A stretch of 30,413 nucleotides of DNA from an uncultured Clostridia bacterium (GTDB lineage Bacteria > Bacillota > Clostridia > Peptostreptococcales > Anaerovoracaceae): contig CALHKP010000067.1 of NCBI GenBank assembly GCA_938034165.1, positions 1 through 30,413 of the forward strand. Direction: 5' to 3'. Position numbers and translations under genes: made by a program. The notes beneath the pieces are model-generated. The model was not told the origin of the DNA. It saw only the letters and a list, made by a program, of their open reading frames with translations, and did no database searches. The first letter of the stretch is position 1. Each line of letters begins with the position of its first letter. Of the stretch, positions 6,951-15,662 are shown piece by piece.

Positions 6951-7565
6951 ATGAGCGGAATCAGAGAAATGCAACTGAAAAATACAGGAATAAAGCCATA
7001 CCAGCTGGATATAATATCGGACAATGCATGCAGTCTTTTTCTTCCTGTTACATTTGCTCAGGAAGATAATTATGTGAGAATGCTCTTTCTAGCAGATGGA
7101 TACAAGCTCCTTAAAAATGAAAGTGAAATCAACGCGGCGGAATGCATAGATATCATATATGATGTATTTTGCAAGATGAGAAATGCTATGAAAAGATATA
7201 TATTTCCTGACGAGTATGTTATGGATGAAGATACTGTTTTTGTAAGCGGCAGTTTTAAGGATGTCAGGGTTATTTTTAAACCGGCGGATACGAAAAAGAA
7301 ATCCGCGAATTCTTTTATGGAGTGCAGACAAATAACAGGTGAGGATTCGATAGTCAAGAATATTGAGGTTATATGCGATATGCTGAAAAAGCGTTGCACA
7401 GAAAAGGCAACTGCATACATTGAAAAGGCACTTGAATGTATAAAAAATGACAACTATGGGATTGAAAACGCGATATCCAATCTGAGGTTGATTAAGAAAG
7501 AAATCTATAGCCTAGGAATTGATTCGAAAGAAGACATAAGGCTTGCCATGAGGATGGATTTGTGA
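6951..7565 (+). CDS. DUF6382-like protein of the Tad locus
   Basis: The last gene of the pilus operon, 204 residues from ATG 6951 behind GTGAGG (6937-6942). It has no signal peptide or membrane segment, so it is probably cytoplasmic. The pattern of short strands and helices, with YVMDEDTVFVSGSFKDVRVIFKPADT in the middle, resembles the N-terminal DUF6382 domain that clostridial Tad loci often fuse to a FHA domain. No FHA domain follows here; instead there is a Lys-rich helical C-terminus (about 125-204). The assignment is from memory of the family pattern and should be taken as tentative. A role in assembly control is inferred only from position. Confidence 0.5.
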   Translation: MSGIREMQLKNTGIKPYQLDIISDNACSLFLPVTFAQEDNYVRMLFLADGYKLLKNESEINAAECIDIIYDVFCKMRNAMKRYIFPDEYVMDEDTVFVSGSFKDVRVIFKPADTKKKSANSFMECRQITGEDSIVKNIEVICDMLKKRCTEKATAYIEKALECIKNDNYGIENAISNLRLIKKEIYSLGIDSKEDIRLAMRMDL

Positions 7566-7585
7566 TTTAACCGGAGTTGTTTTTA

Positions 7586-7594
7586 TGGTATAAT
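7586..7594 (+). promoter_or_regulatory. Extended -10 promoter upstream of rarA
   Basis: TGG-TATAAT at 7586-7594 is a perfect extended -10 element. No good -35 box is seen at 17 nt. The start of transcription would be near 7601, about 20 nt before the rarA start. No terminator separates it from the pilus operon, so read-through is also possible. Confidence 0.5.
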
Positions 7595-7620
7595 TAATCT
7601 GTTATTTCGCGAGAAAGAAG

Positions 7621-8922
7621 GTGGAAATTATTATACCATTGTCTACACGCATGAGACCTTCTACACTGGATGAGTTTGTGGGACAGACTCACTTTATGTA
7701 CGAAGGCTCTTTACTTTACAACTCAATTAAAAACAAAACTTTTGACTGTGCTATATTTTTCGGTCCCTCAGGGACAGGTAAAACGACACTTGCGAGAATA
7801 ATCGCAAATGAAATGGATGCCGATTTTACGGAAATTAACGCATCTGCAACAGGAACCAAGGAACTTAAGGAATTGTTGGAGAGAGCGAAGCTGAAATTTT
7901 ACGGTTTAGAGCAAAAGTCTACATATGTATATATTGACGAAATCCATAGATGGAACAAGCTCCAGCAGGATTCACTGCTGAAAGCTATTGAAGAGGGAGT
8001 AATCAAGTTTATCGGAAGCACTACCGAAAATCCGTTTTTTTCGATCAACAACGCGCTTTTGAGCAGAGTGAGAAATATATATGAATTTTACAGATTAGAT
8101 AGTGAAGACATCCGAAAATTAATACTGAGAGCTTTGAATGACAAGGAAAAGGGTTTCGGAAATCTGGATGTGGAATATGATGACGTTGCTCTCGATATTT
8201 TGGCTGATTTTTCAAATGGAGATGCAAGGGTATGCTTGGATACTGTAGGGTTTATAGTTGACAATCTCAAGTTGCCGGGACGAATTACGAAGGAACTCGT
8301 AAGTGAGGCAATGCAGAGGCGAATAGGCTTTTATGACAGAGGCGATGACAGATACAATCTGCTTTCTGCCCTGCAAAAATCTATAAGAGGCAGTGACCCG
8401 GATGCAGCAATTCATTATTTTGCAAGACTTGTTGACGGTGGAGCTGATATTCAGATGATCGGAAGAAGGCTTATGGTGATTGCAAGCGAAGATATAGGCA
8501 TGGCTTATCCGTCTGCTATTTCTATAGTTACTTCTTGTGTTCAGGCCGCACAGATGATAGGATTTCCGGAAGCCGCGATTAATCTTGCCGAGGCAGTTAT
8601 TTTGCTGGCTTCATCACCTAAATCAAATGCGTCTTATATGGCATATAATTACGCACTTAGCGATATTAGAAGCAAGAAGTGCGATGATGTGCCAGACACA
8701 TTGAAGGATAGTCATTATCAGGGTGCAAAAAAGAGAGGCTATGGCAAGGATTATAAATATCCGCACGATTACGGTGGCTATGTAAAACAGCAGTACCTTC
8801 CGGATAACCTTTATAAGGAAGGCGTAAAGTATTACAAGCCTACATCTAACGGCTCAGAAAAATCATTTAAAAAATACCTTGAGGAGATTGAAAATAAATA
8901 TGGAAATAATAAGAGCAGATAA
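7621..8922 (+). CDS. rarA: RarA/MgsA replication-associated AAA+ ATPase
   Basis: RarA works with SSB at stalled replication forks. The N-terminus PLSTRMRPSTLDEFVGQTH is diagnostic. Walker A is GPSGTGKTT (residues about 48-56) and the Walker B region is YVYIDEIHRWNKLQQDSLLKAIEEG. The STTENP sensor follows, and the C-terminal domain has the family's GGADIQMIGRRLMVIASEDIGMAYP and SHYQGAKKRGYGKDYKYPHD. The 433 residues match the family. The GTG 7621 start abuts AGAAGG closely; TTG 7639 is an alternative that would still leave PLSTRMRP nearly intact. The 3' end overlaps the next gene by 23 nt. Confidence 0.93.
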   Translation: MEIIIPLSTRMRPSTLDEFVGQTHFMYEGSLLYNSIKNKTFDCAIFFGPSGTGKTTLARIIANEMDADFTEINASATGTKELKELLERAKLKFYGLEQKSTYVYIDEIHRWNKLQQDSLLKAIEEGVIKFIGSTTENPFFSINNALLSRVRNIYEFYRLDSEDIRKLILRALNDKEKGFGNLDVEYDDVALDILADFSNGDARVCLDTVGFIVDNLKLPGRITKELVSEAMQRRIGFYDRGDDRYNLLSALQKSIRGSDPDAAIHYFARLVDGGADIQMIGRRLMVIASEDIGMAYPSAISIVTSCVQAAQMIGFPEAAINLAEAVILLASSPKSNASYMAYNYALSDIRSKKCDDVPDTLKDSHYQGAKKRGYGKDYKYPHDYGGYVKQQYLPDNLYKEGVKYYKPTSNGSEKSFKKYLEEIENKYGNNKSR

Positions 8923-10837
8923 TTCCGGGTTTTGCTTTGGAGTTAAGCAGGCAATAGAAAAGACCGAAAATGCAATTAAAGATAATAAAGAGGGAAATTT
9001 ATATACTTGCGGACCTCTGATTCACAACAGACTGGTTACAGATGACCTCGAAAGAAGAGGCGTAGGCATTATATACGCCCCTGAAGAGGCTGAAAAAGGT
9101 GATACTGTTATTGTAAGGTCACATGGTGAGAAGAAATTGTTTTTTGACAGGGCAGAAGAGTTGGGGATAAATGTAATTAATGCAACATGTCCGTTTGTAA
9201 CCAAAATTCATAAGCTTGTTATGGAGGCAAAAGAGGCAGACAAGAATATTCTAATTGTAGGAGATGCAAATCACCCGGAAGTAAAAGGAATAAACGGATG
9301 GTGTCAGGATCAGGCAACAATTATAAACAGTCCTGAGGAAGCTGAAAAGATTGAGAAAAAAACATATTTCCTTGTGTGCCAAACGACAATAAAAAAAGAA
9401 CTCTTAGATAGCATAACCGATGTGCTTCAAAAAAGAGAAGTTGAAGCAGAAGTGAAAAATACAATATGCAATGCAACTAAGGAGAGACAGACGAGCTGTG
9501 AAAATCTCTCAAAAGAAGTGGATGTAATGGTAATAATAGGTGGACGAAACAGCTCAAATACCCACAAGTTGTTCGAAATTTCCAAAAAAAATTGTAGAAA
9601 TACGTTTTTTGTTGAAAATATTGAAGATTTACCATTGAAACAAATCGAAAAATATAATAAAATAGGAGTTGCAGCAGGTGCATCGACGCCTGAATGCGTA
9701 ATTAAGGAGGTTATTGCTAACATGAGTGAAAATATCACTAACGAAAACATTTCTATGGCCGATTTCATGGACGAAATCGATGCGTCTTTAAGACTACCTC
9801 GCACTGGCGAAATCGTTGACGGTAAAGTACATCAGGTAACTGAAAAAGAAGTTATCGTTAACTTAGGTTGCAAAAAGGACGGAATTCTTCCTGTGGAAGA
9901 AGTTACTCTAGAGGAAGGAAAAAAGCTGACTGATTTATTTGAAGAAGGCGACGATATCCAGGCGAAAGTTATCAAGACAGATGACGGCGATGGCGGAATA
10001 CTGTTATCAAAGAAAAAGCTTGAAATTAATGAGCATTGGAACGAAATCAATGAAGCTCTTGAAAATAAAACAGTTATTAATGTGAAAGTTGTAAGAATGG
10101 TTAACGGCGGAGTTATCGCTGCATACAAAGAAGTATCAGGATTTATTCCACTATCACAGCTTTCAGACAAGTATGTTGAAAGTGCAGAAGAATTCATGGG
10201 TCAGAATCTTGACGTAAGAGTAACAAGAGTAGACCAGAGAAGAAACAGAGCTGTATTCTCACACAAGGCTGTTCTTGCAGAAGAAAAGCAGAAGCAGATT
10301 GCAGCTATCTGGGAAGGTCTGCATGTTGATGATGTTGTTGAAGGTACAGTAATGAGATTCACTGATTATGGTGCATTCATCGATATCGGCGGAATCGACG
10401 GACTTCTACATATCTCAGAAATTTCATGGGGTAAGCTAAAGCACCCACAGGAAGTTCTTTCAATCGGAGATAAGGTAAAAGTTAAGATTCTTTCAATGAA
10501 CGAAGAAAAGGGCAAGATTTCATTAGGAATGAAACAGAACACACCTGAACCTTGGTCAGTAATTCACGAAAAGTATGCTGTTGGTCAGGTTGTAAAGGGT
10601 ACTGTTGTTCAGATTAAGGAATACGGTGCATTCGTAGAACTTGAACCTGGTCTTGATGGTCTTGTACATATTTCAGAAGTAGCTCACAAGAGAGTTACAG
10701 ATATCGCTGATGAACTGACAATTGGTCAGGAAGTTGATGCTAAGATTCTCGAAATCGATACAGAAAGAAAGAGAATCAGCCTAAGCATCAAAGAAACTCT
10801 TGAAGCTCCTGAAGCAGAAGCTGAAGACGCAGAATAA
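8900..10837 (+). CDS. ispH-rpsA: IspH (HMBPP reductase) fused to ribosomal protein S1
   Basis: A 645-residue fusion. Residues about 1-273 are 4-hydroxy-3-methylbut-2-enyl diphosphate reductase, the last step of the MEP isoprenoid pathway. The three iron-sulfur cysteines are visible at C12 (FCFGV), C97 (ATCPFVTKIH) and C190 (CNATKERQ). Residues about 275-645 are four S1 RNA-binding repeats, starting near GEIVDGKV, VINVKVVRM, VVEGTVMRFTDYGAF and VVKGTVVQIKEYGAF. Such fusions are known in Clostridia. ATG 8900 is chosen because MEIIRADNSGFCFGV is the normal IspH start; GAGGAG lies at 8881-8886. The S1 half has cleaner codon use than the IspH half, and an internal ribosome binding site lies at the junction. 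A terminator follows. Confidence 0.95.
   Translation: MEIIRADNSGFCFGVKQAIEKTENAIKDNKEGNLYTCGPLIHNRLVTDDLERRGVGIIYAPEEAEKGDTVIVRSHGEKKLFFDRAEELGINVINATCPFVTKIHKLVMEAKEADKNILIVGDANHPEVKGINGWCQDQATIINSPEEAEKIEKKTYFLVCQTTIKKELLDSITDVLQKREVEAEVKNTICNATKERQTSCENLSKEVDVMVIIGGRNSSNTHKLFEISKKNCRNTFFVENIEDLPLKQIEKYNKIGVAAGASTPECVIKEVIANMSENITNENISMADFMDEIDASLRLPRTGEIVDGKVHQVTEKEVIVNLGCKKDGILPVEEVTLEEGKKLTDLFEEGDDIQAKVIKTDDGDGGILLSKKKLEINEHWNEINEALENKTVINVKVVRMVNGGVIAAYKEVSGFIPLSQLSDKYVESAEEFMGQNLDVRVTRVDQRRNRAVFSHKAVLAEEKQKQIAAIWEGLHVDDVVEGTVMRFTDYGAFIDIGGIDGLLHISEISWGKLKHPQEVLSIGDKVKVKILSMNEEKGKISLGMKQNTPEPWSVIHEKYAVGQVVKGTVVQIKEYGAFVELEPGLDGLVHISEVAHKRVTDIADELTIGQEVDAKILEIDTERKRISLSIKETLEAPEAEAEDAE
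9704..9724 (+). promoter_or_regulatory. Internal Shine-Dalgarno and in-frame ATG at the IspH/S1 junction
   Basis: AAGGAGG (9704-9710) lies 11 nt before an in-frame ATG (9722-9724), Met275 of the fusion. Translation from here would give a 371-residue protein that begins like a stand-alone S1 (MSENITNENISMADFMDEID). The AAGGAGG also encodes Lys-Glu-Val at the IspH C-terminus, so it may be partly coincidental. Confidence 0.5.
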
Positions 10838-10873
10838 TAATTGTCTTGAGAGAGTATTAAAGGTGTAAAAGAT

Positions 10874-10904
10874 GCAGAAAGCCTTAGGCTTTCTGCGTTT
10901 TTAA
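10874..10904 (+). terminator. Rho-independent terminator after ispH-rpsA
   Basis: A 10-bp perfect stem GCAGAAAGCC (10874-10883) / GGCTTTCTGC (10887-10896) with a TTA loop is followed by GTTTTTAATTTT. Confidence 0.92.
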
Positions 10905-11010
10905 TTTTGGCAGCACATGATGAAATGATTTGTTAGGTATGCAGGTCGGACAGAAATGAGTGTGCTGACGTCAAAACAGATATTATATTAATTATAAGGA
11001 GAAAAAGATA

Positions 11011-12327
11011 GTGGACAAGAAACTTAGTGTAGGCCAGATGATGGCGGTTTCCATGATGCTTTTTGCTATGTTCTTCGGTGCAGGAAATATGATTTTCCCA
11101 CCGATGATAGGCTACCTTGCAGGTGGAAACTATGTTTTGGGAATTATTGGATTTATGGTTACAGATGCCGGACTTTCCATTCTGGGAATCGCAGCAATCG
11201 TATTTGCAGGCACTCATCTGAATGATTTAGGAAATCTTGTAGGTCCTAAATTTTCGATATTTTTAGGTCTTACAATATACTTTCTGATAGGACCTTTGTT
11301 CGCACTTCCAAGAACAGGAACTGTTTCATACGAAATTGCAGCAATTCCTTTCTTAGGTGATCATGCAGGTTTTGCAAGTTCAGTAGTATTTACTTTGTTA
11401 TTCTTTGTTGTGACATATATTTTGAGTATCAACCCAAGCAAAGTCGTAGACATAGTCGGAAAGGTTCTGACTCCTGTACTTCTACTTTCAATTGCGGTTA
11501 TATTCATACTGAGTGTTGTTAAACCAATGGGTGAGGTTGCAGGTCCAACAGGAGATTATGCAACTATGCCATTCTTCAAAGGACTTGTTGAAGGTTACCT
11601 GGCACTTGACGGTCTTGCAGCGCTGGCATTTGCAATCGTTGTTATTACTGCAATCAAGGATATGGGGGTAAACTCATCACAGGGAATTATAAAATATACT
11701 GTTTTCTGCGGGATTTTTGCCGGTATAGGACTTGGGGTTGTATATCTTGCGCTGGGATTTGTAGGTTCACAGGTATCAGGCGAAGAAAGTTTTGCAAACG
11801 GTGGTGCAATCCTTGCAAGCATTGTTAACAGACAGATGGGAACTTTTGGTAATGCTGTTTTGGGACTTGCTGTTTTACTGGCATGTCTGACTACTGCAAT
11901 CGGACTTTCAACATCTTTCTCAGGATACATTCATGACCTTAAACCAAACTGGTCATACAGATCAATTCTGACAGTTGTTGTGGTATTCAGCTTTGCTGTT
12001 TCAAATATCGGTTTATCACAGATGATAAAAATTACGCTTCCTGCGTTGGTTATGGTTTATCCACCGATTGTAACTTTGACATTACTGTCATTTGCAAAGA
12101 AGTTTATTGGTAAGAATAGAGAATCATATGTTCTTGCAATGCTGTTTGCACTGATAATCGGTATATTTGATGGACTTAAGACTGCAGCGGTTGACCTTGG
12201 AAGTGTTGGAGAATTCTTAAGCAGCTATATACCTTTTTATGATCTTGGAATCGGCTGGGTAGTACCTGCAATTGTCGGTGCGGCACTAGGTCTTCTTCCA
12301 TTTGTAAAGTTCTTTAAAAAAGCATAA
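11011..12327 (+). CDS. brnQ: BrnQ branched-chain amino acid transporter
   Basis: A 438-residue polytopic membrane protein of the LIVCS family, which imports Leu, Ile and Val with a cation. The N-terminal MLFAMFFGAGNMIFPPMIG is diagnostic; LIGPLFALPRTGTVSYEIA and ACLTTAIGLSTSFSGYI are further family blocks. About twelve hydrophobic segments are spread over the whole length. GTG 11011 follows AAGGAG (10996-11001) at a normal distance. It is a single-gene unit between two terminators; I found no clear promoter or CodY box upstream, although CodY often controls this gene in Firmicutes and codY itself lies 15 kb downstream. Sequence alone does not say which branched-chain substrate is preferred. 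Confidence 0.93.
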   Translation: MDKKLSVGQMMAVSMMLFAMFFGAGNMIFPPMIGYLAGGNYVLGIIGFMVTDAGLSILGIAAIVFAGTHLNDLGNLVGPKFSIFLGLTIYFLIGPLFALPRTGTVSYEIAAIPFLGDHAGFASSVVFTLLFFVVTYILSINPSKVVDIVGKVLTPVLLLSIAVIFILSVVKPMGEVAGPTGDYATMPFFKGLVEGYLALDGLAALAFAIVVITAIKDMGVNSSQGIIKYTVFCGIFAGIGLGVVYLALGFVGSQVSGEESFANGGAILASIVNRQMGTFGNAVLGLAVLLACLTTAIGLSTSFSGYIHDLKPNWSYRSILTVVVVFSFAVSNIGLSQMIKITLPALVMVYPPIVTLTLLSFAKKFIGKNRESYVLAMLFALIIGIFDGLKTAAVDLGSVGEFLSSYIPFYDLGIGWVVPAIVGAALGLLPFVKFFKKA

Positions 12328-12356
12328 CCAAGGAATTCAGATATAGGAATTTTCAC

Positions 12357-12389
12357 GCCTCGTTTCACTTGTTGGAAGCGAGGCTTTTT
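12357..12389 (+). terminator. Rho-independent terminator after brnQ
   Basis: A 10-bp stem GCCTCGTTTC (12357-12366) / GGAAGCGAGGC (arm 12375-12384, one G-T pair) is followed by TTTTT. Confidence 0.88.
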
Positions 12390-12489
12390 GTTAATATATA
12401 GGTAGGAAAGGGTATCACTTATATAGTGGCGGTTAGAGATTTTGACAGGCGAATATATGGAACATTTTAGAAACGAGGGGGGAGTTAGA

Positions 12490-14535
12490 GTGAAAAAGAA
12501 AGATAACAAAAATAAGAATAAAAACAAGAAAAAATTATACAAGCACGCGAAGCGTCAGGAGTCTTATGACAAAGAAAAGATTGTATCAAAAGGAAATCAG
12601 ATTGTTGGCGTCCTTGAGAAAAATCGTGCAGGATTTGGATTTGTCAGACAGGAAGAAGGAGATATCTTTGTCGGAAGACGAAACATGGGAAACGCTATGC
12701 ATGGTGACACGGTAACAGTTGACCTTTTGCCTGAATACCTGTGGACAAGAAGCAGAGAAGGCATCGTGGACAAAGTGTTGGAGAGAGCTAACACTGAGGT
12801 AGTGGGAACTCTTGAAACCAGCAAAAAATTCGGATTTGTTGTTGCTGATAATCCTAGAAACAACGATGATGTGTTTGTTAAGAAGGCAGACTTCAGAAAT
12901 GCTCAGGATGGAGATAAGGTTGTAGTAAGAATAACAAAATATCCGACAATCAATGCCAGTGCGGAGGGAAAAGTCATAGAAGTTATCTCAAAGAAAGGTG
13001 AAAAAACGGGAGCAATAAAAGCTTTAATAAGATCCCATGGACTTCTGGAAACTTTTCCGAGTCGTGTGAATGCTGAAGCAAAGGCAATGCCTAAGCAGGA
13101 AATTTCGGAAGAAGAAATCAGAAGACGTACAGATTTGAGAGGTGAAAAAATCGTTACAATAGATGGCGCTTATTCAAAAGACCTTGATGATGCTGTTTCT
13201 GTTGAACGTTTGGACAACGGGAATTATCTTCTTGGTGTTCATATTGCGGATGTAAGCCATTACGTTGAAAGAGGCGGGTATTTGGACAAAGAAGCTCTTA
13301 AGCGCGGTAACAGCACTTATCTGTTAAATTGGGTTGTTCCAATGCTTCCAAAGACTTTGTCAAATGGAATATGCAGTCTGAACGAAGGAGAGGATAGGCT
13401 GACTTTGTCCTGTGATATGGAAATAGACCCTTCAGGAAAAGTTGTGAATCACGAAATTTATGAGTCAGTGATAAATAATAAGGCGAGACTTGTATATGAT
13501 GATGTTTCGGATATACTCGAGAACAAAGACGAGAAGCTCATAGAAAAATACTCTAATATATATGATGAACTGCTTCTTATGGGTGAACTTGCGGATATAC
13601 TTAGGAAAAAGAGAAAAGCAGAAGGAAGCCTTGACTTTGATATAGATGAGGCGGAAATAGTTCTGGATGAGGATGAGGTTCCTGTAGAAATCGGAATTGC
13701 AGAGAGAAGAACTGCTAACAGGCTGATAGAAGAGTTTATGCTTGCGGCAAACAGAACTATAGCTGAGCACTTTTTCTGGATGGAAGTGCCCTTTATTTAC
13801 AGAGTTCATGAGAAGCCGGATCCTGAGAGAATCATGGAGCTGAAGGCATTTCTGGCAAGCTTTGGGCTGACTCTTCCGGGAAATCCTGATAATATTCATC
13901 CAAGAGCGTTAAATGCTTTGTTGGATTCTGCAAAAGGAAAAACTTACGAAAATATAATTGGCACAGTAACCTTGCGATCCATGAAAAAGGCTTTTTACAG
14001 CACAGAGTGTGACGGGCACTTTGGTCTTGCAGCAAAGTACTATTGCCACTTTACATCACCAATCAGAAGATATCCGGATCTTTTCATTCACAGAGTGATT
14101 AAGCTTGTGATTAATGGAGAACTTACTGATAAAAAATTATCGGCGCTGAAAAAAGAAGCCGAAATTGCTGCTGAAATATCTTCTCAGACAGAGAGAAAAT
14201 CTCAGGAAATGGAACGAGAAGTCGAAAAAATCAAGAAAGCCCAGTACATGGAAGACAAAATCGGAAAAATTTACGACGGGGTTATCAGCGGAGTTACAGA
14301 CTACGGAATCTACGTTCAGCTTCCTAATACAGTTGAAGGAATGGTTAGACTTGACAGCATTGCTGACGACTACTATGTTTTGGACAAAGCTAATTACAGG
14401 CTTATTGGTGAAGGCACAAGAAAAATATATGCATTGGGGGATAATGTAAAAGTTATGGTTGTAAGAGCAGACTCTGTTGCCAGAGAGATAGATTTTATTC
14501 TTGCATCTGATGACGAGGAGGACAGGGAAGAATGA
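12490..14535 (+). CDS. rnr: Ribonuclease R
   Basis: A 3'-to-5' exoribonuclease that digests structured RNA. Domains in order: a Lys/Asn-rich basic N-terminus (about 1-30); cold-shock domains (VLEKNRAGFGFV..., then GTLETSKKFGFVVADN); the RNB catalytic domain with the acidic cluster DGAYSKDLDDAVSVE and FTSPIRRYPDLFIHR; and a C-terminal S1 domain (GKIYDGVISGVTDYGIYVQL). GTG 12490 is chosen because GAGGGGGGAG (12475-12484) lies directly upstream; longer readings from TTG 12442 or ATG 12457 add unsupported residues. At 681 residues it is slightly shorter than many RNase R proteins. Its stop overlaps the sbcD start (ATGA). The usual partners secG and smpB are not adjacent. I could not settle its promoter. 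Confidence 0.93.
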   Translation: MKKKDNKNKNKNKKKLYKHAKRQESYDKEKIVSKGNQIVGVLEKNRAGFGFVRQEEGDIFVGRRNMGNAMHGDTVTVDLLPEYLWTRSREGIVDKVLERANTEVVGTLETSKKFGFVVADNPRNNDDVFVKKADFRNAQDGDKVVVRITKYPTINASAEGKVIEVISKKGEKTGAIKALIRSHGLLETFPSRVNAEAKAMPKQEISEEEIRRRTDLRGEKIVTIDGAYSKDLDDAVSVERLDNGNYLLGVHIADVSHYVERGGYLDKEALKRGNSTYLLNWVVPMLPKTLSNGICSLNEGEDRLTLSCDMEIDPSGKVVNHEIYESVINNKARLVYDDVSDILENKDEKLIEKYSNIYDELLLMGELADILRKKRKAEGSLDFDIDEAEIVLDEDEVPVEIGIAERRTANRLIEEFMLAANRTIAEHFFWMEVPFIYRVHEKPDPERIMELKAFLASFGLTLPGNPDNIHPRALNALLDSAKGKTYENIIGTVTLRSMKKAFYSTECDGHFGLAAKYYCHFTSPIRRYPDLFIHRVIKLVINGELTDKKLSALKKEAEIAAEISSQTERKSQEMEREVEKIKKAQYMEDKIGKIYDGVISGVTDYGIYVQLPNTVEGMVRLDSIADDYYVLDKANYRLIGEGTRKIYALGDNVKVMVVRADSVAREIDFILASDDEEDREE

Positions 14536-15662
14536 AAATAGCACATATTTCGGATCTTCATCTGGGAAAAATCGTAAATGGTTTTTCTATGGCATCGGAG
14601 CAGGAATATATACTAGAAAAAATAGTTGAGATATTAGAAGAAAATTCAATCAAAACGCTTTTGGTATGTGGTGATGTCTTTGATAAAACAGTTCCTTCAA
14701 TAGAGGGTCTTCGCCTGTATGACAAATTTACCGGGGAGCTTTATGATATGGGTATCGAAACCTATATGATAAGCGGAAACCACGATTCACTGGAAAGGCT
14801 GACATGTGGTTCCAAACTAATGCGAAACAGCAAAATGTTTATTGGAAGAAGTCTCGCAGAAAACGAAAACAAATACACAATAGAAGATGAGTTTGGGAAA
14901 ATCAATATATATCTTCTTCCGTTTATCAAACCTGCAAATGTGAGAAATGCATACGAAGAAAGCGTTTCGGAATACAGTGAAGCAGTAGAATTCGCAATAA
15001 ATAAGATGAATGTGAATACAGAAAGCAGGAATATTCTTCTTGCTCATCAGTTTGTAACAGGGGCTACCAGAAGCGAATCCGAAGAAATTTTTGTGGGCGG
15101 ACTTGACAATGTAAATGCTAAAGTATTTGATCCATTTGATTATGTTGCTCTCGGACATCTTCACAAGTCTCAGTATGTTCAGCGCGAAACAATACGTTAT
15201 TGCGGAACGCCCCTGAAATATTCTATATCAGAGAAAAACGACAGGAAATCACTGACTGTAATTGATGTAAGGGAAAAAGGAAACATAACGATAGACACAC
15301 TCCCGCTGACTCCAAAACATGACATATACGAAATTAAGGGAAAATATGATGAACTAATGAGCCTTGATTATTACAGTACTATCGACCGAGATGGTTATTT
15401 TTCCATAGTTCTGACAGACGAGGAATACATAATGGATGCTGTGGGCAGAATGAGAACTGTTTACAAAAATATAATGAGTTTGAGCTACGAAAACAGCAGA
15501 ACACGGGCAGAAAATATTATAGACAAGGCTGTTGTTACAGAAACAAAGCTGCCACAGGACTATATCGAAGAGCTTTTCGAGGCACAAAACGGCAGCGAAA
15601 TGAGCGATTACCAGAAAGAAATCATAGAAAATATAATTATTGAACTGGAGGGCAGTAGATGA
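14532..15662 (+). CDS. sbcD: SbcD exonuclease subunit (Mre11 homologue)
   Basis: Nuclease subunit of the SbcCD complex, which cuts DNA hairpins and processes blocked double-strand ends. The metallophosphoesterase motifs are in order: DLHLGK (residues 8-13), CGDVFD, SGNHDS, HQFVTG and GHLHKSQ. The 376 residues fit the family. The start ATG overlaps the rnr stop as ATGA and its own stop overlaps the sbcC start the same way, so the three genes are probably translated as a coupled unit. Confidence 0.95.
   Translation: MKIAHISDLHLGKIVNGFSMASEQEYILEKIVEILEENSIKTLLVCGDVFDKTVPSIEGLRLYDKFTGELYDMGIETYMISGNHDSLERLTCGSKLMRNSKMFIGRSLAENENKYTIEDEFGKINIYLLPFIKPANVRNAYEESVSEYSEAVEFAINKMNVNTESRNILLAHQFVTGATRSESEEIFVGGLDNVNAKVFDPFDYVALGHLHKSQYVQRETIRYCGTPLKYSISEKNDRKSLTVIDVREKGNITIDTLPLTPKHDIYEIKGKYDELMSLDYYSTIDRDGYFSIVLTDEEYIMDAVGRMRTVYKNIMSLSYENSRTRAENIIDKAVVTETKLPQDYIEELFEAQNGSEMSDYQKEIIENIIIELEGSR

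Noticed and set aside
8879..8899. Seven-residue longer start for the IspH-S1 fusion at 8879.
   Set aside because: IspH proteins begin close to the FCFGV cysteine motif; ATG 8900 gives the normal start.
12442..12470. TTGACA at 12442 as the -35 box of an rnr promoter.
   Set aside because: The hexamer 17 nt downstream is TTTTAG, a poor -10 box; left uncalled.
12442..12489. Longer N-terminus for RNase R from TTG 12442 or ATG 12457.
   Set aside because: A strong GAGGGGGGAG site directly before GTG 12490 fits better, and the extra residues do not look like the family's N-terminus.
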